Origin: Flagellimonas beolgyonensis
GTDB taxonomy: Bacteria; Bacteroidota; Bacteroidia; Flavobacteriales; Flavobacteriaceae
Reading direction: 5' to 3'
DNA length: 64,000 nt
Assembly (NCBI RefSeq): GCF_003992615.1
Contig: NZ_RZMY01000013.1
Location: 644,675 to 708,674 of the forward strand
Positions 35,468 to 44,258 of the stretch are shown piece after piece. Under the pieces are notes generated by a model. That model did not search any database. It saw only the letters and a list, made by a program, of their open reading frames with translations, and was not told where the DNA came from. Position 1 is the first letter of the stretch. Each line of letters opens with the position of its first letter. The translations under genes and the position numbers were made by a program.

Positions 35468-36337
35468 ATGAAACTACAACATTTTATTGCAATGATCCTA
35501 GTATTCCTGTTGGGCGCCGTTTCCTTGATAATGGGAACTTTGGTACTTCTCGGCATCCACGAAGCAGGCCATGTTGTCCTAAAGGGACTGTTGGTCTATA
35601 ATATCGTGCTAGGTGCCCTGTCATTACTGGTAGCTTACCTTATTTGGAATCGATCTAGGTCGACCTCAAGTTCTGTATTCTTGCTATTGTTGTCCCATAT
35701 CTCCGTCCTGATCTTCCTCGTATTGTTTACAAACCATGTGGCCAAAGAAAGCATTAGGGCCATGGAAATCCGGGCCATCATTTGGGCACTGGTATTCTTA
35801 CTCATCCAATGGGGTTCGTTCAAAAAATCAAATCTACGGACCAGGGGTTGGAGAGGCATGGCAGTACTGTTGGGTGCAACAACCATTATCCTCCATTCCT
35901 GCAAAAATAATCCGAACAGGCAAAGCTCAGATTCCCAAAGCAATCCAGATCAAGTCCAGGTCGAGGAAGCCTCCCCAAATGTACCGATCGCCCATGATGC
36001 ATGGATCAATGAAATCCAACTGGACCATGGATCCAAATGGCTGGCGAATGCGGAGACCACCCTGGGAGTATCCAAGATGCTCACTGCCCTGAACGGCTTC
36101 AACGGCGGTTCCGTATCAGCGTACCAAGCGTTGGGGGATGACCTCAACGACCTTAAAAATACCATTGTAAAGGAATGTACCATGACCGGCCCTTCCCATG
36201 ACAATTTGCATGTCTGGCTCCATCCATTGATCGAAAAAATCGAAGCCCTGCAAAATACCGACAGTGAGGCATCAGGGGTTCAAAGGGTACATGATATTGA
36301 ACAGCATTTAAATGGCTACTATGAATTTTTTGAATAG
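35468..36337 (+). CDS. Membrane protein joined to a lipoprotein-like C-terminal domain
   Basis: The 289-aa product has four or five hydrophobic helices in residues 4-116 and then R-T-R-G-W-R-G-M. A further hydrophobic stretch ends in I-L-H-S-C (Cys145), which looks like the signal peptide of a separate lipoprotein. A soluble helical domain follows (about 175-289). An ATG at 35858 inside the frame is preceded by GGAGAGG and would start exactly at that signal-like stretch, yielding 159 residues. The gene may therefore be a fusion or encode two products. It sits between adaptor and ATPase genes. Confidence 0.65.
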   Translation: MKLQHFIAMILVFLLGAVSLIMGTLVLLGIHEAGHVVLKGLLVYNIVLGALSLLVAYLIWNRSRSTSSSVFLLLLSHISVLIFLVLFTNHVAKESIRAMEIRAIIWALVFLLIQWGSFKKSNLRTRGWRGMAVLLGATTIILHSCKNNPNRQSSDSQSNPDQVQVEEASPNVPIAHDAWINEIQLDHGSKWLANAETTLGVSKMLTALNGFNGGSVSAYQALGDDLNDLKNTIVKECTMTGPSHDNLHVWLHPLIEKIEALQNTDSEASGVQRVHDIEQHLNGYYEFFE

Positions 36338-36379
36338 CTGTCCAGATTTAGGAAACCAAAACAATAGCAACCCATACCC

Positions 36380-37285
36380 ATGTCCATTCATATAGATCAT
36401 ATCAGCAAATCCTACGGAAAGGTCAATGCCTTGGATGACATTTCCATTCGGGTCGACCAAGGGGAACTGTTTGGGCTGATCGGACCTGACGGTGCTGGTA
36501 AGACCACTCTTTTTCGGATACTGACCACCTTGCTCCTGCCCGACCACGGGTCGGCATCCGTTGCAGGGTACGATATCATTGCCGATTTTAAGGCCATTAG
36601 AAAACAGGTCGGATACATGCCCGGGAGATTTTCACTATACCAGGACCTCACGGTCGAGGAAAACCTTCGTTTTTTCGCCACGATTTTTGGGACGACCATC
36701 GCAGAGAATTACGATTTGATCCGGGACATCTATGTTCAGATAGAACCTTTCAAAAATCGAAGGGCGGGCAAATTGTCCGGTGGCATGAAGCAAAAATTGG
36801 CACTTTCCTGTGCTTTGATCCATAAACCCAAGGTGCTGTTCCTGGACGAACCCACAACGGGTGTTGACCCGGTTTCAAGAAAAGAATTCTGGGAAATGCT
36901 CAAAAGATTACAGGACAAGGGAATTACCATTCTCGTGTCGACCCCCTATATGGACGAGGCCGCCCTATGTGATCGGATCGCACTCATCCAAGATGGAAGG
37001 ATCCTTGAAATCGACACCCCAAAAGCCATTGTGGAGCACTATCCCAAACCCATTTTCGACGTTGGGGCCCACAACACGTACCTATTGATCGAAAAATTGA
37101 ACGCCTATGCCCATAAACACAGTGTATTTCCCTTTGGGGAATACATCCACTATACGGATCAACGGGATGGGTTCGATCCTTTGGAGCTCAGGGCATACTT
37201 AAAAAATGAAGGGCTGCAGAACATCCATATCGAAAGGACCAAGGCAACGATTGAGGACACATTTATGGAATTGGCAAAACAATGA
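36380..37285 (+). CDS. ABC transporter ATPase, first of two
   Basis: The 301-aa protein has Walker A (G-P-D-G-A-G-K-T-T), the signature L-S-G-G-M-K-Q-K, Walker B (V-L-F-L-D-E-P-T) and a switch-region S-T-P-Y-M-D-E-A in place of the usual H. It matches the N-terminal ATPase half of YbhF, which in E. coli is a single double-ATPase polypeptide. It overlaps the next ATPase gene by four bases. About 70 residues after the ATPase core form an extra C-terminal domain. Confidence 0.93.
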   Translation: MSIHIDHISKSYGKVNALDDISIRVDQGELFGLIGPDGAGKTTLFRILTTLLLPDHGSASVAGYDIIADFKAIRKQVGYMPGRFSLYQDLTVEENLRFFATIFGTTIAENYDLIRDIYVQIEPFKNRRAGKLSGGMKQKLALSCALIHKPKVLFLDEPTTGVDPVSRKEFWEMLKRLQDKGITILVSTPYMDEAALCDRIALIQDGRILEIDTPKAIVEHYPKPIFDVGAHNTYLLIEKLNAYAHKHSVFPFGEYIHYTDQRDGFDPLELRAYLKNEGLQNIHIERTKATIEDTFMELAKQ

Positions 37286-38010
37286 AGGAAGAAACAGTAA
37301 TAAAAGTAGAGGGACTCACCAAGGTTTTTGGTGATTTCACCGCGGTGAACAAGATCAGTTTCCATGTCAGGAAAGGGGAAATCTTTGGTTTTTTGGGGGC
37401 CAACGGCGCCGGGAAGACCACTGCCATGAAAATGCTGATCGGCATTTCCGCTCCCAGTTCGGGTTCGGCCAATGTGGCGGGATTCGATGTATATACCCAA
37501 ACAGAGGACATCAAGAAGAGCATCGGGTATATGAGTCAAAAATTTGCGCTGTACGATGATCTGACCGTCAAGGAAAACATTCGTTTTTTTGGGGGTATCT
37601 ATGGGTTGTCCAAGAATAGGATCTCCCAAAAATCGAACCTGCTCATTGAGGAGTTGGGCCTGGAGAAAGTCGCCCATAGTCTGGTGGGATCCTTACCATT
37701 GGGATGGAAACAGAAAATCGCATTTTCGGTATCCCTATTGCACGACCCAAAAATTGTTTTCTTGGATGAACCCACAGGAGGGGTGGATCCCATTACCCGA
37801 AGGCAATTTTGGGAAATGATCTATAAGGCTGCCAACAATGGCACGACCATTTTTGTGACGACCCACTACATGGATGAGGCAGAATACTGCGATCGGGTAT
37901 CCATCATGGTGGATGGCAATATCGAGGCCTTGGACACCCCAAAAAACCTAAAGACCCATTTTGGTTCGGATTCCATGAACGATGTGTTCTTAAAATTGGC
38001 AAGAAGTTAA
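37282..38010 (+). CDS. ABC transporter ATPase, second of two, with variant signature
   Basis: The 242-aa protein has Walker A (G-A-N-G-A-G-K-T-T), Walker B (I-V-F-L-D-E-P-T) and the switch histidine (T-T-H-Y-M-D-E-A). The ABC signature is S-L-P-L-G-W-K-Q-K instead of L-S-G-G-Q, a change typical of the C-terminal half of YbhF-type ATPases. With the preceding protein it should form an asymmetric ATPase pair with one canonical and one degenerate site. Confidence 0.93.
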   Translation: MKEETVIKVEGLTKVFGDFTAVNKISFHVRKGEIFGFLGANGAGKTTAMKMLIGISAPSSGSANVAGFDVYTQTEDIKKSIGYMSQKFALYDDLTVKENIRFFGGIYGLSKNRISQKSNLLIEELGLEKVAHSLVGSLPLGWKQKIAFSVSLLHDPKIVFLDEPTGGVDPITRRQFWEMIYKAANNGTTIFVTTHYMDEAEYCDRVSIMVDGNIEALDTPKNLKTHFGSDSMNDVFLKLARS

Positions 38011-38022
38011 ACAGGTTACCAT

Positions 38023-39129
38023 ATGAAACGCTTTATCGGGTTCGTACAAAAAGAATTTTACCATATTTTCAGGGACAGAAGATCCCTGTTCATCCTATTC
38101 GGGATGCCCGTCGCACAGATCATGCTTTTTGGGTTTGCCATCACCAATGAGATCAACAATGTTGACATCGCGATTCTAGATCGGTCCCAGGATGCCTCTA
38201 CCAAAGAGATCATCTCAAAAATATCGTCGTCGGAGTATTTCAGTATCCTCCAACACATAAAGGAGGAAGCGGAGATTGAGGAAGTTTTTAAAAAAGGGAA
38301 GGTAAAGGCCGTGCTCTATTTTGAAAAGGAATTCAGTAAAAAACTGATCAAACAACACACGGCCAAGGTTCAAATTGTGACGGATGCGACCGATCCCAAT
38401 GTGGCCAACACCATCAGTAACTATATCAATTCCATCCTTTCCAATTACCAAGAGGAACAGAACCGGGCCATAACGTTGGACTATCAGATCGTTCCCCAAT
38501 CCCGGATGGTCTTCAACGCGGAACTGAAAAGTGTCTATATGTTCGTACCGGGGGTCATGACCGTCATCCTCATGTTGGTATCGGCCATGATGACCTCGAT
38601 CTCGATAACCCGGGAAAAGGAATTGGGCACGATGGAGATTTTATTGGTATCCCCTTTGAACCCCTTTCAGGTAATCATTGGAAAGGTGTTCCCCTACATC
38701 TTTCTCTCCATCATCAATGCTGCCGCCATTGTCATACTGAGCATTTTCGTCTTCCATGTCCCCGTCAATGGCAGTCTGTTCCTGTTGGGCCTGGAAAGTG
38801 TGCTGTTCATTGTCACCTCCTTGGCACTGGGGATATTGATCTCCACTATTTCGGCCACCCAGCAAACGGCCATGATGATCTCCTTGATGGGGCTGATGTT
38901 ACCAGTAATCCTTTTATCGGGCTTTATATTTCCGATTTCCAGCATGCCCGTTCCCCTTCAGGTCATCAGCAATATCGTACCGGCAAAATGGTTCATCATC
39001 ATCGTCAAGGGAATCATGCTCAAAGGTGTGGGCATTAGCATTGTTTGGAAAGAAACCTTGGTCCTCTTGGGGATGACCCTTCTTTTCATTGGACTTAGTG
39101 TAAGAAAATATAAAATAAGATTGGAATAG
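38023..39129 (+). CDS. ABC-2 type permease, first (YbhS/YbhR-like)
   Basis: The 368-aa protein has one N-terminal membrane helix, a periplasmic domain of about 140 residues and five C-terminal helices (about 175-365). The family motif I-T-R-E-K-E-L-G-T-M-E appears before the third helix. It forms the membrane channel with the next gene product. Export rather than import is expected from the linked TolC and adaptor genes; candidates are lipophilic drugs or envelope components. Confidence 0.92.
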   Translation: MKRFIGFVQKEFYHIFRDRRSLFILFGMPVAQIMLFGFAITNEINNVDIAILDRSQDASTKEIISKISSSEYFSILQHIKEEAEIEEVFKKGKVKAVLYFEKEFSKKLIKQHTAKVQIVTDATDPNVANTISNYINSILSNYQEEQNRAITLDYQIVPQSRMVFNAELKSVYMFVPGVMTVILMLVSAMMTSISITREKELGTMEILLVSPLNPFQVIIGKVFPYIFLSIINAAAIVILSIFVFHVPVNGSLFLLGLESVLFIVTSLALGILISTISATQQTAMMISLMGLMLPVILLSGFIFPISSMPVPLQVISNIVPAKWFIIIVKGIMLKGVGISIVWKETLVLLGMTLLFIGLSVRKYKIRLE

Positions 39130-39130
39130 C

Positions 39131-40252
39131 ATGCGGGTAATCCTATATATCATAAACAAAGAATTCAGACAGATCTTTCGGAACAAGGGCATGTTGCCCA
39201 TCATTTTCATACTGCCGCTACTGCAATTGGTCATTCTTTCCAATGCGGCCACCTATGAGATCAACAACATTTCCTTTGGATATGTTGACAATGACCACAC
39301 CCATACCTCCCGCGCCCTGATAGATAAGTTCCGTGCCTCCACCTTTTTTGATGTTTCCCAGGTATTCCCCCATCCAAAAGAAAGCGACCTGGCCATGTTA
39401 CAAGGGGAGGTCGATGTGGTATTGACCATCCCCGAGCACTTTGAACGGGATTTGTGGAAGGACAAAAATATCGATCTTGGGGTGACCATCAATGCCATCG
39501 ACGGAGCTGCCGCAGGGGTTGAAAATGTCTATATCACCCAGATAATCAAAACATTCAACAAGAATCTGTCGGTAGACATGGTCCAGCTGTCCAATAACAC
39601 AGTACGACCCGTTCTCATCGAGGGCATCCCACTATTTTGGTACAACAAAACCTTGAACTATAAAACCTTTATGGTCCCCGGGATCCTAGTGCTGTTGGTG
39701 ACCATGATCACCTTGTTCCTTTCGGGCATGAACATTGTCCGGGAAAAAGAAATAGGCACCTTGGAACAAATCAATGTCACCCCCATCAAAAAGCACCACT
39801 TTATCATTGGGAAGCTTTTTCCTTTTTGGGTCATCGGCATGGGGCTTTTGACCATTGGGTTGGTATTGGCCAAACTCATTTTTGCAACACCCATGCTGGG
39901 AAGTCTGGCCCTCATGTACTTTTACACCTCCATTTACATACTGGTGATTTTGGGTATGGGTCTGTTCATCTCCAATTTTACGGATACCCAACAGCAGGCG
40001 ATGTTCATCGCTTGGTTTTTTGTGGTCATTTTCATCCTGATGAGCGGTCTTTTCACCCCTATCGAAAGTATGCCCAAATGGGCCCAGTTCCTGACTGAAT
40101 TCAACCCTATCAAATACTTTGTTGAAATCATGCGGATGGTCATGCTCAAAGGCTCCGGTCTTACCGATATTTTGCCCCAGCTTGTCAAAACAACCCTCTA
40201 TGCCGTGATCATGAATGCCATGGCCGTATGGAGCTATAAAAAAATCAGTTGA
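39131..40252 (+). CDS. ABC-2 type permease, second
   Basis: The 373-aa protein has the same layout as the preceding permease: N-terminal helix, large periplasmic loop (about 45-170), V-R-E-K-E-I-G-T-L-E and five helices. It starts one base after the previous stop and its own stop overlaps the LOG gene start (TGATG). Together the two permeases and two ATPases make a heteromeric exporter. Confidence 0.92.
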   Translation: MRVILYIINKEFRQIFRNKGMLPIIFILPLLQLVILSNAATYEINNISFGYVDNDHTHTSRALIDKFRASTFFDVSQVFPHPKESDLAMLQGEVDVVLTIPEHFERDLWKDKNIDLGVTINAIDGAAAGVENVYITQIIKTFNKNLSVDMVQLSNNTVRPVLIEGIPLFWYNKTLNYKTFMVPGILVLLVTMITLFLSGMNIVREKEIGTLEQINVTPIKKHHFIIGKLFPFWVIGMGLLTIGLVLAKLIFATPMLGSLALMYFYTSIYILVILGMGLFISNFTDTQQQAMFIAWFFVVIFILMSGLFTPIESMPKWAQFLTEFNPIKYFVEIMRMVMLKGSGLTDILPQLVKTTLYAVIMNAMAVWSYKKIS

Positions 40253-41019
40253 TGAATACACAAAACCATCCATTGCGACAATCGGAATCCAAATTCCTTC
40301 GAGGACCTTTGTCACGGTTCAAGGAGCTTGCCTTTACCTTTCGGGTACAACGAAGTTTTATCAAGGCATTTCGGAAGATGCACTTTATGGGACCCTGTGT
40401 GACCGTGTTCGGGTCGGCCCGATTTCAACCTGACAACCCCTACTATATCCAAGCGGAACAAGTGGGTGCCGCCTTGGCCGGTCTAGGGTTCACGGTCATG
40501 ACCGGTGGAGGTCCGGGCATCATGGAAGCAGCCAACAAAGGAGCCTTTGAAACAGGGGGATATTCAGTGGGCTGCAATATTATTTTACCCTTTGAACAAA
40601 AGCCCAATCCCTATCTCCACAAGTGGATTGACATCCCTTATTTTTTTGTCCGGAAATTCCTGTTGATGAAATACTCCTACGCCTTTGTGGTCATGCCAGG
40701 GGGAATTGGAACCCTGGATGAACTTTTCGAGGCGCTCACCCTGATACAGACCAAAATGATCCAGGATTTCCCCGTGGTCATATTTGGATCGGAGTACCAT
40801 AGCGAACTCTGCAACCATATCAAGCTGATGGCAGCCAACGAGAGCATTGGATCTGAGGATATGAAACTACTCTTTGTAACGGACTCCATTGAAGAGATGC
40901 AGGAACATATAAAGACCCACGCAATCAAAAAGTTCAACCTGACCCGTAAACCCCAAAGACCAAAATGGTGGTTTGGGGAGCAAAAGGTCCAGGGAATCTT
41001 CAAAAGCTTATCACCATGA
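40252..41019 (+). CDS. LOG-family protein (Rossmann-fold nucleotide phosphoribohydrolase-like)
   Basis: The 255-aa protein contains the LOG hallmark P-G-G-I-G-T-L-D-E and an upstream G-G-G-P-G-I-M-E-A-A-N-K-G-A phosphate-binding loop. Proven LOG enzymes release cytokinin-type bases or hydrolyse purine nucleotides (PpnN). It is translationally coupled to the permease gene (TGATG), which is an unusual place for a nucleotide enzyme, so its role in the export unit is open. Confidence 0.9.
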   Translation: MNTQNHPLRQSESKFLRGPLSRFKELAFTFRVQRSFIKAFRKMHFMGPCVTVFGSARFQPDNPYYIQAEQVGAALAGLGFTVMTGGGPGIMEAANKGAFETGGYSVGCNIILPFEQKPNPYLHKWIDIPYFFVRKFLLMKYSYAFVVMPGGIGTLDELFEALTLIQTKMIQDFPVVIFGSEYHSELCNHIKLMAANESIGSEDMKLLFVTDSIEEMQEHIKTHAIKKFNLTRKPQRPKWWFGEQKVQGIFKSLSP

Positions 41020-41408
41020 AGCAAAAGAGCATTGTCAAAACCATTACCTTGGGCGGATTGGTCTTGTTTACGGCCATCACCCTGTTCCTCAGCACTTCCA
41101 TTCTATTGGACCTTTTCGGGATCCGGGAACATCAGGGCAACTATGTCCCCCTGGTCATTTGGAGCAACTTCCTGTGTGGCTGGCTCTATAGCCTATCCCT
41201 CCTTGGATTGTTTTCCCATAAAAAATGGTCCGTTGTTCCCTTAGTGGTGGCATTGTTCATCCTGATGGGAGCATTTACGGGCCTATTGATCCATATTTTG
41301 GATGGGGGTCCATATGAAGACAAGACCATCACCGCCCTGTTCCTGAGAATTATCCTGACCCTTTTCTTTTCCTTGGGCACCTATGTTACAACAAAACCCC
41401 AGTTATGA
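41016..41408 (+). CDS. Small integral membrane protein (130 aa)
   Basis: Four hydrophobic segments (about 10-32, 43-65, 72-94 and 105-125) with short loops make up almost the whole protein. No motif is recognised. It overlaps the LOG gene by four bases (ATGA) and the DUF2141 gene by four bases, so it is certainly read as part of the unit. Confidence 0.72.
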   Translation: MKQKSIVKTITLGGLVLFTAITLFLSTSILLDLFGIREHQGNYVPLVIWSNFLCGWLYSLSLLGLFSHKKWSVVPLVVALFILMGAFTGLLIHILDGGPYEDKTITALFLRIILTLFFSLGTYVTTKPQL

Positions 41409-41857
41409 AAAATATACTCCTCATCAGTTTCACATCATTTGTACTGTCCACATCCATGACCTTTGATCGAGCACACTCCAATATGAACCCTTCCCTGACC
41501 ATAAACGTGGAAGGCTTGCGGAACTCAAGGGGCGTGGTACAATATGCACTGTACGATCGGGAAGGATCACTTCCCGATCAAAAGTTCAAAAAATACCATC
41601 AAATAAGGACGTCGTCCATATCCAATGGAAAGTCCTCCACAACCTTTTCCGACCTTACACCAGGTACCTATGCCATCAGTGTGCTTCATGATGAGGACAA
41701 GAACGGTAAGATTGAAATGGGATTGCTATTGCCCAAAGAAGGAATCGGTTTTTCCAATTTCAAAACGATTGGCCTGTCCAATCGTCCCAATTTCAGCAAG
41801 GCAAGTTTTATCCTGATCAAGGACAGTACTATCGTGGTGAACATGATCTATAAATAG
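41405..41857 (+). CDS. DUF2141-family exported protein
   Basis: The 150-aa protein has an N-terminal signal segment and the DUF2141 pattern: L-T-I-N-V-E-G-L-R-N-S-R-G-V-V near residue 32, F-S-D-L-T-P-G-T-Y-A-I-S-V-L-H-D-E-D-x-N-G near 82-103, and K-E-G-I-G-F-S-N. A beta-sandwich fold is expected. Its function is unknown. It ends directly before the OMPLA-like gene. Confidence 0.85.
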   Translation: MKNILLISFTSFVLSTSMTFDRAHSNMNPSLTINVEGLRNSRGVVQYALYDREGSLPDQKFKKYHQIRTSSISNGKSSTTFSDLTPGTYAISVLHDEDKNGKIEMGLLLPKEGIGFSNFKTIGLSNRPNFSKASFILIKDSTIVVNMIYK

Positions 41858-42751
41858 ATGCGGCTTTCCCTTCCCATATTGGCCCTTTTTCATTGTTGCT
41901 TCCAAATCTTGTATGGACAGGACAAGGATTGGCCCGGTATGGACTTGGATAAGGTCGCTCTGGTCAACCAACGGGAAAGCTACATTACATTTCCCATGGA
42001 CATCGGCAATTTGGAACCCTTGATGTTCGAGGCCAATGTCAGCCCCAGTTTTATCATACGGAAACGTATGGACTCCAAATTGATGGGGGTGCTGACCCCC
42101 CAGATTATCATCCGAATGTACAATGCCGTTTCCTACCCGGTAAAGACCCCAAGCTATATCCCACAAATTGCCGCATACTATTTGCTGTCCAAAGGTGCCA
42201 CCGGCACTCGAATGGCCCTATTTGGAAAGTTGGCCCATCATTCCAATGGTCAAAATGGGGCCTTTTACAACACAGATGGTACCGTCAACTTGGAGTCGGG
42301 AAACTTTGCCACCAATTATTTTGAACTGGGACTGGTCCATACATCCTTTGAAAAGGCCGTGAATGCGACAAAATTCCTCAAGACATCCTTGGAAATCCAT
42401 CCAAAGAGCTGGATGCTGGAGGAACTACAGGGGCACTATAGCGGTTTGCGCTGGCACAATGCCTTTTACGCGTACAAGCTCCCGGTGAAAATGGGACACC
42501 GAGGTTCCATCAAGGCAGATTTCTCCCTGAAATTGGAAGCCACTTGGTTCATGGACCAATTAAACGATTGGGACCTCTTCACCATCAAAAGATTGCATAC
42601 GCGATTGACCGTGTACTACCATCCCAAATTTTTGGAGGACATTGGATTTTTTATGGAATACTACCACGGCACGGATTATTACAACATGTATTTCCAGCAC
42701 CGTCTTGATGTCATCCGTTTTGGCATCATGACCGAGGTGCTACGATTTTAA
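41858..42751 (+). CDS. Outer-membrane phospholipase A-like barrel protein
   Basis: The 297-aa protein has a signal peptide ending near G20 and barrel-like strands ending in E-V-L-R-F. The motif H127-H-S129-N-G resembles the H-x-S-N-G catalytic motif of OMPLA (His142/Ser144 in E. coli), followed by N-x-E-S-G-N-F-A-T-N that may supply the asparagine. OMPLA hydrolyses phospholipids in the outer membrane under envelope stress. Assignment rests on this motif and topology, so a non-catalytic relative is possible. It adjoins the DUF2141 gene without spacing. Confidence 0.6.
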   Translation: MRLSLPILALFHCCFQILYGQDKDWPGMDLDKVALVNQRESYITFPMDIGNLEPLMFEANVSPSFIIRKRMDSKLMGVLTPQIIIRMYNAVSYPVKTPSYIPQIAAYYLLSKGATGTRMALFGKLAHHSNGQNGAFYNTDGTVNLESGNFATNYFELGLVHTSFEKAVNATKFLKTSLEIHPKSWMLEELQGHYSGLRWHNAFYAYKLPVKMGHRGSIKADFSLKLEATWFMDQLNDWDLFTIKRLHTRLTVYYHPKFLEDIGFFMEYYHGTDYYNMYFQHRLDVIRFGIMTEVLRF

Positions 42752-42761
42752 AGCAAAAAGT

Positions 42762-43604
42762 ATGGAGCACGAAACATTTAAGGTAAAGAAATATTCCGGG
42801 GAACTGGAAGATTTTTCAATTGCCAAATTGGAACATTCCCTTCAAAAATGTGGGGCCACACCGCAAGAAATTGCTGCAGTTTCAGCCCACATTGAGCCTT
42901 GGATCTATGATGGTATTTCGACCGATGAGATTCACAGAAGGGTTTTTTCCTTTTTAAAAAAAGCAAACCGCGTCCGTGCATCCAAATACAGCTTGAAACG
43001 GGCCATCTTTGACCTAGGACCCACAGGCTATCCCTTTGAACGAATGGTCGGTGCCCTTCTAAGGCAAAAAGGGTACAATACCAAGGTAGGTGTTGTCCTA
43101 AAGGGTGCATGTGTGGATCATGAGATAGACGTATTGGCAGAAAAACAGGGCGATGTCTACGCCATTGAATGCAAGTTCCATTCCGACACCAAATTTTCAA
43201 GTAATGTCAAGATTCCCCTATACATCAATTCCAGGTTTTTGGATGTTCAAAAAAAATGGAACGCCGATCCGGAAAAAAGCACCCATTTAAAACAAGGTTG
43301 GCTGGTCACCAATACCCGTTTCACCACCGATGCCATCAACTATGGAAACTGCATCGGATTGACGCTGTTAAGCTGGGACCATCCCAAGGACAACGGCATC
43401 CCAAAGCATGTGGACCGATTCGGACTCTATCCCATCACCGCACTGACCACACTGTCCAAGCATGAAAAGCGTCAGCTTCTAGATCGGGATGTCATCCTGA
43501 CTCTGGAAATCGAACAACGACCCGAAGTATTGCAACCACTACATCTTTCTTCCAGAAAAACCAGGGAGGTATTGTCCGAGGTCCATCAATTGTGCCATTT
43601 GTGA
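42762..43604 (+). CDS. ATP-cone domain fused to a PD-(D/E)xK (Mrr-like) nuclease
   Basis: The 280-aa protein begins with an ATP-cone (about 5-90; F-K-V-K-K-Y-S-G-E-L-E-D-F and K-L-E-H-S-L), the nucleotide-sensing module of ribonucleotide reductases and NrdR. Residues 90-200 form a restriction-endonuclease fold with D123 in H-E-I-D-V and E136-C-K138, the usual D...ExK metal site. The last 80 residues are helical with no known motif. A nuclease gated by (d)ATP level is a reasonable inference. It starts 10 bp after the OMPLA-like gene and precedes a Pycsar-effector-family gene. Confidence 0.82.
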   Translation: MEHETFKVKKYSGELEDFSIAKLEHSLQKCGATPQEIAAVSAHIEPWIYDGISTDEIHRRVFSFLKKANRVRASKYSLKRAIFDLGPTGYPFERMVGALLRQKGYNTKVGVVLKGACVDHEIDVLAEKQGDVYAIECKFHSDTKFSSNVKIPLYINSRFLDVQKKWNADPEKSTHLKQGWLVTNTRFTTDAINYGNCIGLTLLSWDHPKDNGIPKHVDRFGLYPITALTTLSKHEKRQLLDRDVILTLEIEQRPEVLQPLHLSSRKTREVLSEVHQLCHL

Positions 43605-43611
43605 ACCAATA

Positions 43612-44214
43612 ATGAACGTTATGAAAAATACCGAATCCATATCGGAGAAAACCTCATCAAAAAACCAACGGATGGATAAACTGAAAAAGTATGATTCCCG
43701 TGGGGTACAGACCCTTTTCAGAACACTGTCCCGGAACCATTACAATCTTCTGAAAATGGTTGACAACAAGGCCAGGATCATGCTCACGGTCAATTCCATC
43801 ATCTCCTCCCTATTGTTGGGAGCCCTGGTCCTTGTTCCGGCAAATGGGGAATTCACCATTACCATCGGAACCCGGATTTTGGTCATTTGTAGTCTGTTCT
43901 CCATGATATTCGCCATATTCAGCATGTTGCCCCATCGGTACATTGGAAAGGAATTCAGGGCCAGCAATTATAAGGGTACCCTCTATGCGGACAATTTTGC
44001 CAACCAATCCCTCGTCGAGTTTAAGGAAGAATTGAACCGCATAATGGAAAGTGGACAGAACACCTATGATGAAATGGTGGTCGATCTTTACTTCTTGGGC
44101 AAGGCCATAGCAAAAAAACAACGTTTGCTTTTGATATCATCCGGAATCCTTTTGATAGGCATAATAGCAACGATTGCATATTCATTGATTACGGGCACCG
44201 TTATTTTGAACTGA
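43612..44214 (+). CDS. Pycsar-effector-family (DUF5706/PycTM) membrane protein
   Basis: The protein (200 aa, or 197 from the ATG at 43621) has helices near 56-76, 84-107 and 175-197. The signature M-V-D-N-K-A-R-I-M-L-T-V-N-S lies before the first helix, and L-Y-F-L-G-K-A-I-A-K-K before the last, as in proteins annotated as Pycsar system effectors. In Pycsar defence such proteins damage the membrane on binding cCMP/cUMP. No pyrimidine cyclase gene is within the window, so this may be a housekeeping relative. It is the last gene of the TetR-led unit. Confidence 0.75.
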   Translation: MNVMKNTESISEKTSSKNQRMDKLKKYDSRGVQTLFRTLSRNHYNLLKMVDNKARIMLTVNSIISSLLLGALVLVPANGEFTITIGTRILVICSLFSMIFAIFSMLPHRYIGKEFRASNYKGTLYADNFANQSLVEFKEELNRIMESGQNTYDEMVVDLYFLGKAIAKKQRLLLISSGILLIGIIATIAYSLITGTVILN

Positions 44215-44258
44215 CAAGTCTATCCAAAAAATTCTAGTCATTTGAACCACTGGCAGAT

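Noticed and set aside
32598..44214. A complete Pycsar defence system
   Set aside because: No cyclase of the PycC type could be found among the neighbouring genes, so only the effector-family protein is reported.
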